From: CAWBVG01 sp963792175
GTDB taxonomy: Bacteria; Acidobacteriota; Vicinamibacteria; Vicinamibacterales; CAVVIG01
Assembly (NCBI GenBank): GCA_963792175.1
Contig: CAWBVG010000041.1
Location: 1 to 64,000 of the forward strand
Direction: 5' to 3'
DNA: 64,000 nucleotides
Position numbers and translations under genes: made by a program
Part shown: piece after piece, positions 18,842 through 28,105 of the stretch
Position numbering within the stretch: position 1 is the first letter of the stretch
Layout of the letters: every line of letters begins with the position of its first letter
The notes under the pieces: generated by a model
The model's input: the letters and a program-made list of their open reading frames with translations, nothing else
What the model was told of the DNA's origin: nothing
Databases searched by the model: none

Positions 18842-19827
18842 ATGCGTTTCCTCCACGTCGCCAACGGAACCTGCACGACGAGCATCATCCGGGCGGCCGG
18901 GATTCCGGGCCTGCGGTCGCAGTGGGCCGATGTGCTGAATGAGGGGCCGGTTCCCGGCGGGTTGGCCGACGAGGAGCTCGTCGCCGTCCGCGAGCGTTTT
19001 CTCGTCGGACCCGACGCGAATCTCGAGGACGAACACGAGAACTCGCTCAGAACGTGGCGAGCCGCCATCGATCGGCACGAGTCCGTACGACGAGGCGATC
19101 CTCTGGTTCGAGCACGACCTGTTCGATCAGCTGAACCTGATTCAGCTCCTGACCTGGGTTCGGGGCCGCGTGCCGGCCGCGAAGACCGTCAGCCTCGTGT
19201 GTATCGGATCGTTTCCGGGCCGACCCCACGTTCAAGGGACTGGGCGAGCTGGCGCCTGACGAATTGGCGTCGCTCGTCGAGACCCGCCGTCCGGTCAGCG
19301 AGGCGCAGTACGCGCTCGCGGAGCGCGCCTGGAGCGCCTTCCGCGCCCCGGAACCGGAAGACCTGGATCGGCTCTGGCGCAGCGATCTGCAGGCGCTGCC
19401 GTTTCTCTCGGCCGCCCTCCGCCGGTTCCTGGAGGAATACCCCTGGACGAGCGATGGACTGTCGCGCAGCGAGCGCCGGCTCCTCGAGCTGGCCGATCCG
19501 GGACCGACCGAGCTCATCGCCGCATTCCCCCGCATGCAGGAGGGCGAGAAGGCCTACTTCATCACCGACGGATCAATCCGGTCGCTCGTCGAAACGCTCT
19601 CCCGCACGACGCCGGCTCTGCTGACGTACGATGCCGGTGCGTCCACGGCCGGTCAGGTCCTCCACGGCGCCGTGGCGATCACCAACGCCGGCCGCGACGT
19701 GATTGCCGGGCGTCTGGACCGGATCGCGGCCTGCGGCCTGGACCGCTGGTATGGGGGCGTGCACCTGCAGGGCAACGGTCCGATGTGGCGGTGGGACGAC
19801 CAGGCGGAGCGGATCAGAAACGCGTAG
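18842..19827 (+). CDS. DUF1835 domain-containing protein (two frameshifts)
   Basis: ATG 18842 starts 'MRFLHVANGTCTTSIIRAAG' and continues 'WADVLNEGPVPGGL', the usual opening of DUF1835 proteins. The frame changes near 19085 ('YDEAILWFEHDLFDQLNLI') and near 19215 ('LGELAPDELASLVETRRP'), and ends at 19827 after 'MWRWDDQAERIRNA'. The three pieces together match the full length of the family (about 325 residues). Function is unknown in the literature that I know. It is divergent from the degenerate GGDEF gene with only 34 bp between starts. Confidence 0.75.
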
Positions 19828-19920
19828 GTCGATCACGAGCACGGCGACCCGAGTGCCGCCAGACGGCTCATCACGAAGGTGTCCTTCGTATTCTTCGTGT
19901 CTTCGCGAAAGGCCGTTGAG

Positions 19921-22365
19921 TTATTCCGAGCGCAGCGCCTGCATGACGTCGACCCGCGATGCCCGCGCGGCCGGCATCAGCGACGCGAGAACCGCGGCGG
20001 CGACCAGAATCGCGGCAGCGCCGGCAAGCGGCAGGATGCCGGGAATGGCGACATCCTGGATGAACACGCTGACCACCCGTGCGAGCGCGATGCCGCCGAC
20101 GACTCCGGCGGCAATCCCGGCCGAGGCGATGACCGCGCCCTCGCCGAGGATCCTCCCGAGCAGGTGCCGCGGCGTCGATCCCACCGCGAGGCGGACGCCG
20201 AACTCGCGAGTCCGCGCGCTCACCGAAAACGCCAGCACGCCCGCCACGCCAACCACCGCGATCGTCAGCGCGACGCCGGCGAATCCACTGAACACCATCG
20301 CGTTCAACCGGTTCGGCGCCAGCACCTCCGCGCGCACGTCGTCGAGCGTCGCCGCCTGTTCCACCGGCTGATCCGCGGACAGGCCGCGAATGATCCGCGT
20401 AATCGGCGGCACCAGCGCGTACGGATCCGTGCGCGCGTACACGAACAACCGGCCGCCGCCGATCTCTTGATCCATCGGGTGATAGACGACCATCGCCGCG
20501 CCGGGAACGATGTTCTCGTCGTCAACGTCCGCGGCAACCCCGACGATTCGGCGCGGGCCGGTGCTGACGTCGATGAATTTCATGACGGGATCGGTCCACA
20601 GCAGGCGGCGGTTGACCGCGTCCTGATTGGGAAACAGCCGCTGCGCCAGGCTCTGGCTGACGATGACGACTTTTTCGCTGTCGCTGGTGTCGGCGGCGTT
20701 GAAGTCGCGGCCGGCGACGATCGGCACGCCGAGCGCGGCAAAGAAGCCGGGCGAGACGGTGCGGAACCGCCCACGCGGATCCTCTTCGCCGTCGGCCTTG
20801 GCATACCCCTCGACCGTGAATTGCGCCGCGAAAAACGCGCCGGCCTCTCGCCACGGCACCAGCGTGCCGACGGCGACGCGTTCGACGCCGGGCAATTCGC
20901 TGATCCGCCGGATCGCTTCCTTGTACAGCGGAAGGGTCTGCTCGCGCGGCCGTTCGTAGTTGAGCGGCACGTGCAGCGCCAGCACGTTGTGCGTGTTGAT
21001 GCCGCTACTCGCCCTCTGCAGCGCAAACAGCGTCGTCAGCAAGGCGCCGGCGCCGGCCAGCAGCAGGAACGAGGCGGCGATTTGCGTCACGGCAAACACG
21101 CGCAGCCGTCTGTTCGTGCCCGACGTGATTCGCACGCTGCCGTTCGACAGGCCGAAGCCGTTCGAGGCGTCGGCTGACGGCAGGCGCGGCACGAACGCCA
21201 GGAGCACGGACGCCACGAGCGCCAGGCCGACGCCGACCCACAGCAGGCTGGCATCGACGGTGAGGTCCAGTGCGCGCACCGAGAACCGCGCCGCGTACCG
21301 CGCCAGCACCGCGACCATCGGCCTGGCGATGAGGACGCCGAGCGCCGCGCCGGCGCCGCAGAGCAGCACGCTTTCGGCGAGCAGCGTCCGGCGCAGCGCG
21401 CCGGCGCCCGCGCCGAGCGCCGCGCGGATCGCCAACTCGCCTTCGCGCCGCACCGAGCGCGCGAGAATCAGGTTGGCAACGTTCGAGCACGCGATCACGA
21501 AGATCAGCGCCGACGCCGCGAGCAGCACCAGAAGAACCGTCCGCGCCGGCGATGTGATCTGGTCCCGCAGGCGGACGGCATCGATGCGAAAGTCGGCGTT
21601 CTTTGGATACGACTCGCGGTGCTCGTTCACCATCGCCGTGTGGGCCGCGCGCAGCTCGGCGCGCGCCGCGTCGAGGTCGGTCCCGGGTGCGATGCGGGCG
21701 AAGAGATCCGTCATGCGATGGACGCGGCCTTCCACCATCGTCGCGGAGAGATGGTGCGGGCTGGTCACGACGTTCGCGATGATCTCGGTCTGCGCCGGAT
21801 ACGGCACCGACGGCTCGACGATGCCGACGATGGTCGCCGAACGATCGCCGAGCCTGATGGTCTTGCCGATGAGATTGGGGTCGCTCCCCAACGCGGTTGT
21901 CCAGAAGCGATAGGTCAGCACCGCCGCGCCAGCCGCCTGCGGTCCGTCGTCGGTCGCGTCGAGGAGGCGGCCTCGTACCGGGCGGAGCCCCATCACGTCG
22001 AAGTAGCTGCCGCCCACGACGCCGGCACGGACGACGCGAGGTTCGCCAAGGCCGACCATCGTGAAATCGATGGTGGAGAACTCGCCGATGGCGGTCAGCG
22101 ACTTGGCGCGGGCGCGAATGTCCCGAATCTCAGGGACGGAGAACTTGGCGTTGTCGATCTGGATGCCGGTCGCGCTCTGGCGCAGGTAGATGAGGTGCTG
22201 TTCGTCCTTGTTGACCAGGGGCCGGAGCAGCACCCCGCGGACGACGCTGAAGATGGCGGCGTTGGCGCCAATACCCAGCGCCAGCGTCAGGATGACCGTG
22301 ATGGCGAGGCCCTTGACGCGGGTCAGCGACCGGGCGGCGAACTTGAAGTCGGTGATGAGACTCAT
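19921..22365 (-). CDS. ADOP-type (acidobacterial duplicated orphan permease) MacB/FtsX permease
   Basis: An intact 814-residue protein. It opens with a conserved MacB periplasmic-core pattern ('MSLITDFKFAARSLTRVKG', 'LTLALGIGANAAIFSVV') and has two FtsX-type transmembrane modules, at about residues 280-440 and 680-814, separated by periplasmic domains. No ATPase gene is adjacent, which is typical of this family. Related proteins are exporters or mechanotransducers for lipoproteins, peptides or antibiotics. A PadR regulator is often next to such genes but none is seen here. Second copy of this family in the window is at 36039-38448. Confidence 0.9.
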   Translation of the reverse strand: MSLITDFKFAARSLTRVKGLAITVILTLALGIGANAAIFSVVRGVLLRPLVNKDEQHLIYLRQSATGIQIDNAKFSVPEIRDIRARAKSLTAIGEFSTIDFTMVGLGEPRVVRAGVVGGSYFDVMGLRPVRGRLLDATDDGPQAAGAAVLTYRFWTTALGSDPNLIGKTIRLGDRSATIVGIVEPSVPYPAQTEIIANVVTSPHHLSATMVEGRVHRMTDLFARIAPGTDLDAARAELRAAHTAMVNEHRESYPKNADFRIDAVRLRDQITSPARTVLLVLLAASALIFVIACSNVANLILARSVRREGELAIRAALGAGAGALRRTLLAESVLLCGAGAALGVLIARPMVAVLARYAARFSVRALDLTVDASLLWVGVGLALVASVLLAFVPRLPSADASNGFGLSNGSVRITSGTNRRLRVFAVTQIAASFLLLAGAGALLTTLFALQRASSGINTHNVLALHVPLNYERPREQTLPLYKEAIRRISELPGVERVAVGTLVPWREAGAFFAAQFTVEGYAKADGEEDPRGRFRTVSPGFFAALGVPIVAGRDFNAADTSDSEKVVIVSQSLAQRLFPNQDAVNRRLLWTDPVMKFIDVSTGPRRIVGVAADVDDENIVPGAAMVVYHPMDQEIGGGRLFVYARTDPYALVPPITRIIRGLSADQPVEQAATLDDVRAEVLAPNRLNAMVFSGFAGVALTIAVVGVAGVLAFSVSARTREFGVRLAVGSTPRHLLGRILGEGAVIASAGIAAGVVGGIALARVVSVFIQDVAIPGILPLAGAAAILVAAAVLASLMPAARASRVDVMQALRSE

Positions 22366-22414
22366 ACGGGTACGTCGTTTCTGCCACGCCTAGATCGACA
22401 CGTGTGATCACCGC

Positions 22415-22438
22415 GGGGTCAGACCCGAGTCTGACCCC
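22415..22438. repeat. REP-like palindrome
   Basis: Perfect inverted repeat: 'ggggtcagac', four-base loop, 'gtctgacccc'. It lies in the spacer upstream of the ADOP permease and downstream of the PEGA protein. Such palindromes are common as dispersed intergenic elements in environmental bacteria and this one may also work as a transcription terminator. Confidence 0.8.
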
Positions 22439-22527
22439 ACTCTGCCCGTCCGACCCCGGTCGGGCCTGTTCGCGGTCGGCAGCCCTAATTTCAACCTCAT
22501 CTAAAGGCGTGCGCCGACCGGGACTTA

Positions 22528-23715
22528 TCACCGAAAGTCGGCATTCAGCGCGAACGGCTTGACGCCGACCGTAATCGTATAGCGCCGCTCGGCGCCGCCC
22601 GCCCGCTTGACGAGGACGTCGTGGGTGCCGAGCGGGACCGGCGCCCCGTTCAGCGGTGTGTCCCCGACCTTCGTGCCGTCGACCCAGACTTCGGCGGGCT
22701 CCGGGGAGGTCACCGTCAGCTTCGACGGCTCGGGCGTGACGCGCAGGTTCGTCGTTGCTCCCGGCTTGATCTCCACGTTCCACGTCGCTTCGTACCCCAG
22801 CGTTCGGTTCGACACCCGCAGGTCGTGCATGCCGGGCGGTAGCAGGATCTGGCCCCGCTCGTCAGGCCGCAGCACACGGTTCGCCTCGGAAATCACGATC
22901 TCGAACGGCGCATAGACCGCCAGCCAACCGGAAAAAATCGATTCCTCGACCAGCGCGGTCTGGTTGGCCGCGATGGCCACGGTCCGGCGGACTGTTCCCG
23001 CGGAGCTCTCGAGCGTCACCTCGTGATTGCCGGGGCTCAGATCGCCGACCGTCACCGGCGTGACGCCGTGCGGCTTGCCGTCGACCGTCACCTTCGCGCC
23101 GGCCGGCGTCGTGGTTACGCTGACGCTTCCCGCGGCTTTCCGCGCGGAGGCCGTTGCGCGTCCGGCCGCCGGCTCGACCGCCGGTGGAGTCTTCGGCGCC
23201 GTCGTCGGAGCGGTCGTCGGCGCGGTCTTCGACGCCGAAGTGGCGCCTGGCGTCCCGGTTGGCACGGATCGCCAAACGGACCGGCCGCCGAGGAACACGA
23301 CGGCGCCCAGCACCAACACTCCGGCGGCTATTGCGACGCCCCGAATGACGGACGGCGGCATCGTCCGGGCCACTGTTCCGATTCGATCCATGACGGAGAC
23401 GCCGCTGCTCTCCGCCGCGGCCACCGGTGTATAGGATGGCGGTGCGGTCGAGTGCTCGAATTCGGGGGCCGCATCAGGCGCGTCAAACCCGCGGCTCACC
23501 GGCGGCGACTGGAACTCGGGCCACAGTGGCGGCGCGTCGAAATCGGGACGCTCTTCTTCCGGTGGCGCGTCAGGCGGCGCGACGGCCGGTGCGGTGGCGC
23601 CGCGGCTCGCCGGCGCTGCCGTCGTCCAGCTTGCGCGTCGCGCCCGGGCCCAGCTCGCCGCCGCCTCTGCGGCCCTGATCAGATCGGCGTCGCGTTCCGG
23701 CACTTCGTCGTGCAT
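22528..23715 (-). CDS. PEGA-domain membrane protein
   Basis: An intact 395-residue protein. Residues 1-120 are acidic and Pro/Ala-rich and predicted disordered and cytoplasmic. A single membrane helix ('GVAIAAGVLVLGAVVFLGG', about 128-147) leads to a Thr/Pro linker, then PEGA units ('VTVDGKPHGVTPVTVGDL' and 'VWVDGTKVGDTPLNGAPVPL') with a beta-rich segment between them. The layout matches the C-terminal half of the pseudokinase/PEGA protein. It is divergent from the coiled-coil/PilZ gene across about 75 bp that includes a TATAAT-like hexamer at 23729-23734. Confidence 0.8.
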   Translation of the reverse strand: MHDEVPERDADLIRAAEAAASWARARRASWTTAAPASRGATAPAVAPPDAPPEEERPDFDAPPLWPEFQSPPVSRGFDAPDAAPEFEHSTAPPSYTPVAAAESSGVSVMDRIGTVARTMPPSVIRGVAIAAGVLVLGAVVFLGGRSVWRSVPTGTPGATSASKTAPTTAPTTAPKTPPAVEPAAGRATASARKAAGSVSVTTTPAGAKVTVDGKPHGVTPVTVGDLSPGNHEVTLESSAGTVRRTVAIAANQTALVEESIFSGWLAVYAPFEIVISEANRVLRPDERGQILLPPGMHDLRVSNRTLGYEATWNVEIKPGATTNLRVTPEPSKLTVTSPEPAEVWVDGTKVGDTPLNGAPVPLGTHDVLVKRAGGAERRYTITVGVKPFALNADFR

Positions 23716-23789
23716 CGCAGACCCAAACTATAATTGGTTCCGCTTCACCGCGATCCGCAATCGCGGCGCCGCTCCACCGGCTGACGCCT

Positions 23790-26157
23790 TTGTCCGAAAC
23801 GGTCCGAAAGCACCTCGCCGCCACCGCTCAGCGCGAGCTCGACACCCTCCGTGCCGAGCTCGATACGCGCCTGTCGGCGCTCGAGGCGGCGCTCACCCAA
23901 CCGGATCCCGAACCGTTCGCTCGAGGACCTCGTCCTCGATCTCGCGCGTGTCGCCACCGCGGAGGCCGTGTCGTCCTCGCAGCGCAAGACGCTCGAAGTG
24001 CAGCTGCAGGAGGAAGAGCGGGCGGCCGCCTTCGCGGACCTCAGGCGGGCCCTCGAATCGGAAACCGCCATCAGCCAGTCGCTCCGGATCGAGCTCGAAC
24101 AGGCGCGGAAGATGGTCGAAGCCGAGCGGGCGGCGCACGCACGGCTGCGCGCCGAGTCGGACGACGATCGGAAGCTGCTCGAAGAGGGACGCGCGGCGGC
24201 CGCGGCATCCAGCCGCCAGCTTCAGGAGCTGGAACACACGTTGAAGAGCGAGCGCGCACGTCGCACCGCGCTCGAATCCGACATCGACGCCGCCCGGCTC
24301 CAGGTCGAGCAGTCCGGACGCCAGCTCGAAGACGAACGGACCACGATTGCTCGTTTGCGCGAGGAGGCCGACGACGTCAGGCGTTCGCTCGACGAGGAGC
24401 GCGCGGCGGCCGCCGCATCCAACCGCCGCGTCGAAGACGTCGAGCACACCCTGACAGAGGAGCGTGCCCGGATCGCGCAGGCCGAATCGGTCGCCAGCGG
24501 GTTGCGTAACGACCTCGATCGCACCACCGCCGCGCTCGATGCCGAACGCGAAAGCGCCGCGCGGTTGCGGACGGAGCTCGACGGCCTTGGCACGTCGCTC
24601 GAGGACGAACGCCACACCGCCGGCGCGGCTCGCAGTCACGCCGAGGATCTGGAGCGGACGCTGACCGGCGAGCGCGCCCGCGTCGCCGTGCTGGAATCGG
24701 ACGTGAAGGGCGCACGCCACGAGCTCGAACAGGCCGCGGCCGCGCTTGCGGCTGAACGCGAGACGGCCGGGCGCCTGCAGCTCGAAATCGAGGAGGCGCG
24801 AAAGGCGCTCGAGGAAGAGCGCGTCACCCTCGCCGGCGCGCGCCAGCAGCACGAGGAGGTTGAGCAGACGCTCCAGAAAGAGCGCGAGCAGGCGGCCACG
24901 CTCAAGTCCGATACCGAGGCGCTGTGGGGCGAGCTCGAGCAGGCGGGGAACAACCTCGAGGCCGAGCGCGCGCGGGCGGGGACACTCGATTCGGAGCTGA
25001 GTGCGACGCGCGCCGAGATGGCGCGGCTCAACGAAGCGCTCGTCGCGGCGCAACGCGATTTGACCAGTGAGCACCGCGCTCTCGAACAGCATGCCGTCGC
25101 CGAAGAAGCGCACCGGAAGGCGGTGGAAGCGCTCGAACAGCGGTGTGCCGAGCTCGATCGCCAGTGCAGCGCGGCCGCGTCACGGGCGTCCGACGCGGAG
25201 AACGAGCGCGACACGCTCGCCGCCACACTCGACGTCCAGCGGCAGGAAGCCGCCGCGGCGCAGGCCGAGGCCGAAACGCGCATCGCGGCGATCGAAGCGA
25301 ATCGGGCGACGAAGGACGCGGATCGCAGCCGCTCGGCGAAGGCGAAGGAAAAGGCCGACGCGCGCGCCGACGCCGCGGATCGCGAACGCGAAGCCCTGAC
25401 GGCGACGCTGGAAGCCGAGCGTCAGGAAGCGGCCACCGTCCGGGCGGCGCTCGAGGCGAAGGCGGCCGCGGCGATCGCAGACAGGGACCAGCTCGCTGCA
25501 CACCTGGAATCCTCGGAACAGATGTTGGAGAGCATGCGGGCGGCCGTCGAAGGGCGGCTCGAGGCGATCGACGCGGGCCACAAACGATCCGTGCAGGCCC
25601 GCGAGGAAGCGGAAGCGCGTGCCGAGGCGGCGATTCGCGAGCGCGACGCGCTCGCCGCCGACCTGGAAGGCGCCAGGCGAACGGCGAAACCGGATTCCGA
25701 CGTGGCCAAGCAACTCGAGGCGGCGATCGAACGGATTCGCCTGCTCGAGCTCCAGCTGTTCGAGCGCGATCGAGGGCCGCGCGACAAGGACATCGAGGTC
25801 ACGTCTCTCCTCGACCCGACGCCGTCGCCGCCGTCGGAGCTCACCGGGCAGAAGGCACGTCGCTACGCCTTTCCTGCCTCGACCAACATTCGAATCGACC
25901 GCGAATCCGGCCAACTGGTCGATCTCTCCGTCACGGGCGCGCAAGTCATCTGCAAGACGTCACCCGAGGTCGGGCGGCTCGTCAGGCTGACCCTGCTGTC
26001 GGACGAGGTGCCCTGCTTCGCCGAGGGAAGGCTGTTGTGGGCGAGGCGCGAGCAGACCGCAAAAGGCCGTCCCTTCAGGTATCGCGTCGGGCTCGTGTTC
26101 ACGTCCGTCGACGAAGCGAAGATCGAAGCCTTCATCAACGCCCATTCTGTGAGCTGA
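23790..26157 (+). CDS. Long coiled-coil protein with C-terminal PilZ domain (one frameshift)
   Basis: About 788 residues. TTG 23790 ('SETVRKHLAATAQRELDTL') is the best start because the coiled coil begins immediately; one frame change near 23920 is needed. Residues up to about 650 are almost uninterrupted coiled coil with 40-60-residue repeats ('LEDERxTxARxRxEADDV'). The last ~100 residues form a PilZ-type beta barrel ('LVDLSVTGAQVICKT'). The D-x-S-x-x-G motif is present, but the preceding R-x-x-x-R is not ('KARRYAFP'), so c-di-GMP binding is doubtful. It may be a cytoskeleton-like or polar scaffold. It pairs with a degenerate GGDEF protein 5 kb away. Confidence 0.8.
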
Positions 26158-26291
26158 CCCGCCTTCGCGCGTTCGCTTCTGCCGCGCTCCGGCGAGGCCG
26201 GCTCCGCTTTCGCCGTCTTTGTGCTATTGGCGTGGCAAGCTCTGGCTCAGCTGAACGCGGCGCGCTGGTCAGCCGTTTGCTCTATCGATCG

Positions 26292-27362
26292 ATGTTCATG
26301 TGGCGGTTGACCGGTCTGGCCGTGCTCCTTACGACGTTGTCCTCGCCGCCAGCGGCGGCGGCGGCAACGCCGGATCTTGCGGCCCTCACTGCACGGATCG
26401 AGCAGATCGTCAGGACGTCGCCAGGCGACGTTGGCGTGGCTCTCGCTCACATCGAGTCGGGGGCACGACTCTCAATTCACGGTGATCAACGCTTCCCGAT
26501 GGCGAGCGTTTACAAGTTGCCAATCGCCATCGAAGCGCTGGCCCAGGTAGCGGAGGGAAAGCTCGAGCTTTCCCGCCCGGTCACGCTCGGGCCCAACGAT
26601 ATCCGCGCCTGCTGCACGTTGTCCCGCCGCTACCCCCGCGGCGGCGTCACGCTGACGCTCCGCGACCTGATCGAGCTGATGATGATCGAGAGCGACAACA
26701 GCGCCGTCGATGCGGTGTTGAAGCTGGTCGGGGGCCCGGCGGTGGTCGAACGGCGTCTGCGCGCGCAAGGGTTCAAGGACATCAACATCAATCGCTACGA
26801 CGCCCAGATTTCGCTCGAGATGTGCGGTGTCCGCGAGGTCGTCGCCGAATCGGACTGGACGCTGCAGCTGCAGCGCCGCCTGATTGCAGGTGTAACGCCG
26901 GAAGATCTGCGCGCCGCGCGCGCGCGTTATACCACCAGCGATCCGCGGGACACCTCGACGCCTGACGATATGGCGGCGCTGCTCGTCAGACTGCAGCGCG
27001 GCGACCTGCTGCCGTGGCCGTACGGCGAGCAGCTGATCGATCGCATGTCGCACGCGAAAACCGGCCCGCGCCGGCTGAAGGCCCGATTACCGCCCGACAC
27101 CGTTGTCGCCCACAAGACGGGGACGACCGACGTCGTCATCAACGACGTTGGCATCATCACGCTCCCGGAGGGCGGCGGACACCTGGTCCTGGCGGTGTTC
27201 GTCAAGAATGGCGGCCGCGGGGCGATGCAGCACACGATCGCGGAGATTGCCGCGGCGTCGTACGAATCGTTCACCGGCAAACGATTGTCGCCACCGCCGC
27301 CGCCGAAAGCGATCAAGGCCTCGAGGCAAGCACTCGCCCGCCAGCACAAACCGGCGAAGTAA
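26292..27362 (+). CDS. Class A beta-lactamase-like serine hydrolase
   Basis: A 356-residue exported protein from ATG 26292, with a signal peptide ('LTGLAVLLTTLSSPPAAAAA'). It has the class A motifs S-x-x-K ('MASVYKLPIA'), S-D-N ('MIESDNSAV'), 'DPRDTSTPDDMA' and K-T-G ('AHKTGTTD'). Where the omega-loop Glu166 is expected ('R-x-E-x-x-L-N') the sequence is 'NRYDAQISLE', so Glu166 appears to be Asp and Asn170 is lost. Hydrolysis of beta-lactams may be weak; a cell-wall peptidase or slow lactamase are alternatives. A proline/lysine-rich tail ends the protein. Frame upstream of 26292 is open but is an artefact of the PilZ gene. Confidence 0.85.
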   Translation: MFMWRLTGLAVLLTTLSSPPAAAAATPDLAALTARIEQIVRTSPGDVGVALAHIESGARLSIHGDQRFPMASVYKLPIAIEALAQVAEGKLELSRPVTLGPNDIRACCTLSRRYPRGGVTLTLRDLIELMMIESDNSAVDAVLKLVGGPAVVERRLRAQGFKDININRYDAQISLEMCGVREVVAESDWTLQLQRRLIAGVTPEDLRAARARYTTSDPRDTSTPDDMAALLVRLQRGDLLPWPYGEQLIDRMSHAKTGPRRLKARLPPDTVVAHKTGTTDVVINDVGIITLPEGGGHLVLAVFVKNGGRGAMQHTIAEIAAASYESFTGKRLSPPPPPKAIKASRQALARQHKPAK

Positions 27363-27427
27363 GGCCCGGCGGCGGGCAGGTCCGCGTTCGCCGAGGCTGA
27401 CGGCGAGACAGGCCTATACTCTCAATC

Positions 27428-28105
27428 ATGGCGGGCGGCGCTCAGGCGTTCTCCCCGGCGTCACGTGAACGGCTGACCGACTACGATCTCGATCGCTTTC
27501 CCGACGACACGCTCTTCCACCGCCTGGCGCGCGCCGTCTGCCACGCCGGATGCCTTCCCCGCAAAGAGCTGTTCGAAGCGTGGGAAACGGCGCGGCGGGC
27601 CCGGCGGCTCTTCCGCGGCGGGCGCGTGTTCGACCTTGCCGGCGGACACGGCCTGCTCGCACACGTGATGCTGCTGCTGGACGATTCATCTCCCCGCGCC
27701 ATCGTCGTCGACACGGCGCTGCCGCCGTCACATGTCGCGCTGCACGAGGCGCTGATGACGACGTGGCCGCGACTGCGCGGGCGGATCGAGTTCGTCGAGG
27801 GTCCACTCGATGCAGTGGAAATGCTTCCGGCGGACATCGCCGTCTCAATCCATGCGTGTGGCGGCCTGACCGATCGCGTGCTGGAATGCGCCGTCGGCGC
27901 ACGCGCGCGCGTCGCTGTCCTGCCGTGCTGTCACGATTTTGCGACGTGCGATGCAGGCCACCTTGCCGGATGGGTTGAACGGTCGCTCGCCATCGACATC
28001 CTGCGAGCCACACGCCTCGAGCAACAGGGCTATCGCATCTGGACCCAGACGATTCGTTCCGACATCACACCCAAGAACCGGCTGCTGCTCGGCGTCCCCC
28101 GATAA
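27428..28105 (+). CDS. TRM13/METTL25-like methyltransferase-fold protein
   Basis: A 225-residue protein. The SAM-binding motif is 'VFDLAGGHGLLAHVML', and later 'SIHACGGLTDRVLE' and 'VAVLPCCHDFATCD' match the H-x-C-G-x-x-T and P-C-C-H pattern of TRM13/METTL25-type proteins, which methylate tRNA or an unknown substrate. Its stop TAA overlaps the GH95 start (TAATG), so both genes are co-translated. No signal peptide. Substrate not known. Confidence 0.65.
   Translation: MAGGAQAFSPASRERLTDYDLDRFPDDTLFHRLARAVCHAGCLPRKELFEAWETARRARRLFRGGRVFDLAGGHGLLAHVMLLLDDSSPRAIVVDTALPPSHVALHEALMTTWPRLRGRIEFVEGPLDAVEMLPADIAVSIHACGGLTDRVLECAVGARARVAVLPCCHDFATCDAGHLAGWVERSLAIDILRATRLEQQGYRIWTQTIRSDITPKNRLLLGVPR

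Noticed and set aside
23893..25113. 406-residue minus-strand frame opposite the coiled-coil/PilZ gene
   Set aside because: Low-complexity mirror of the coiled-coil repeats; no start context or motif.
25143..26291. Upstream extension of the beta-lactamase reading frame
   Set aside because: Overlaps the coiled-coil/PilZ coding region in another frame and has no domain; the signal peptide at 26292 marks the real start.
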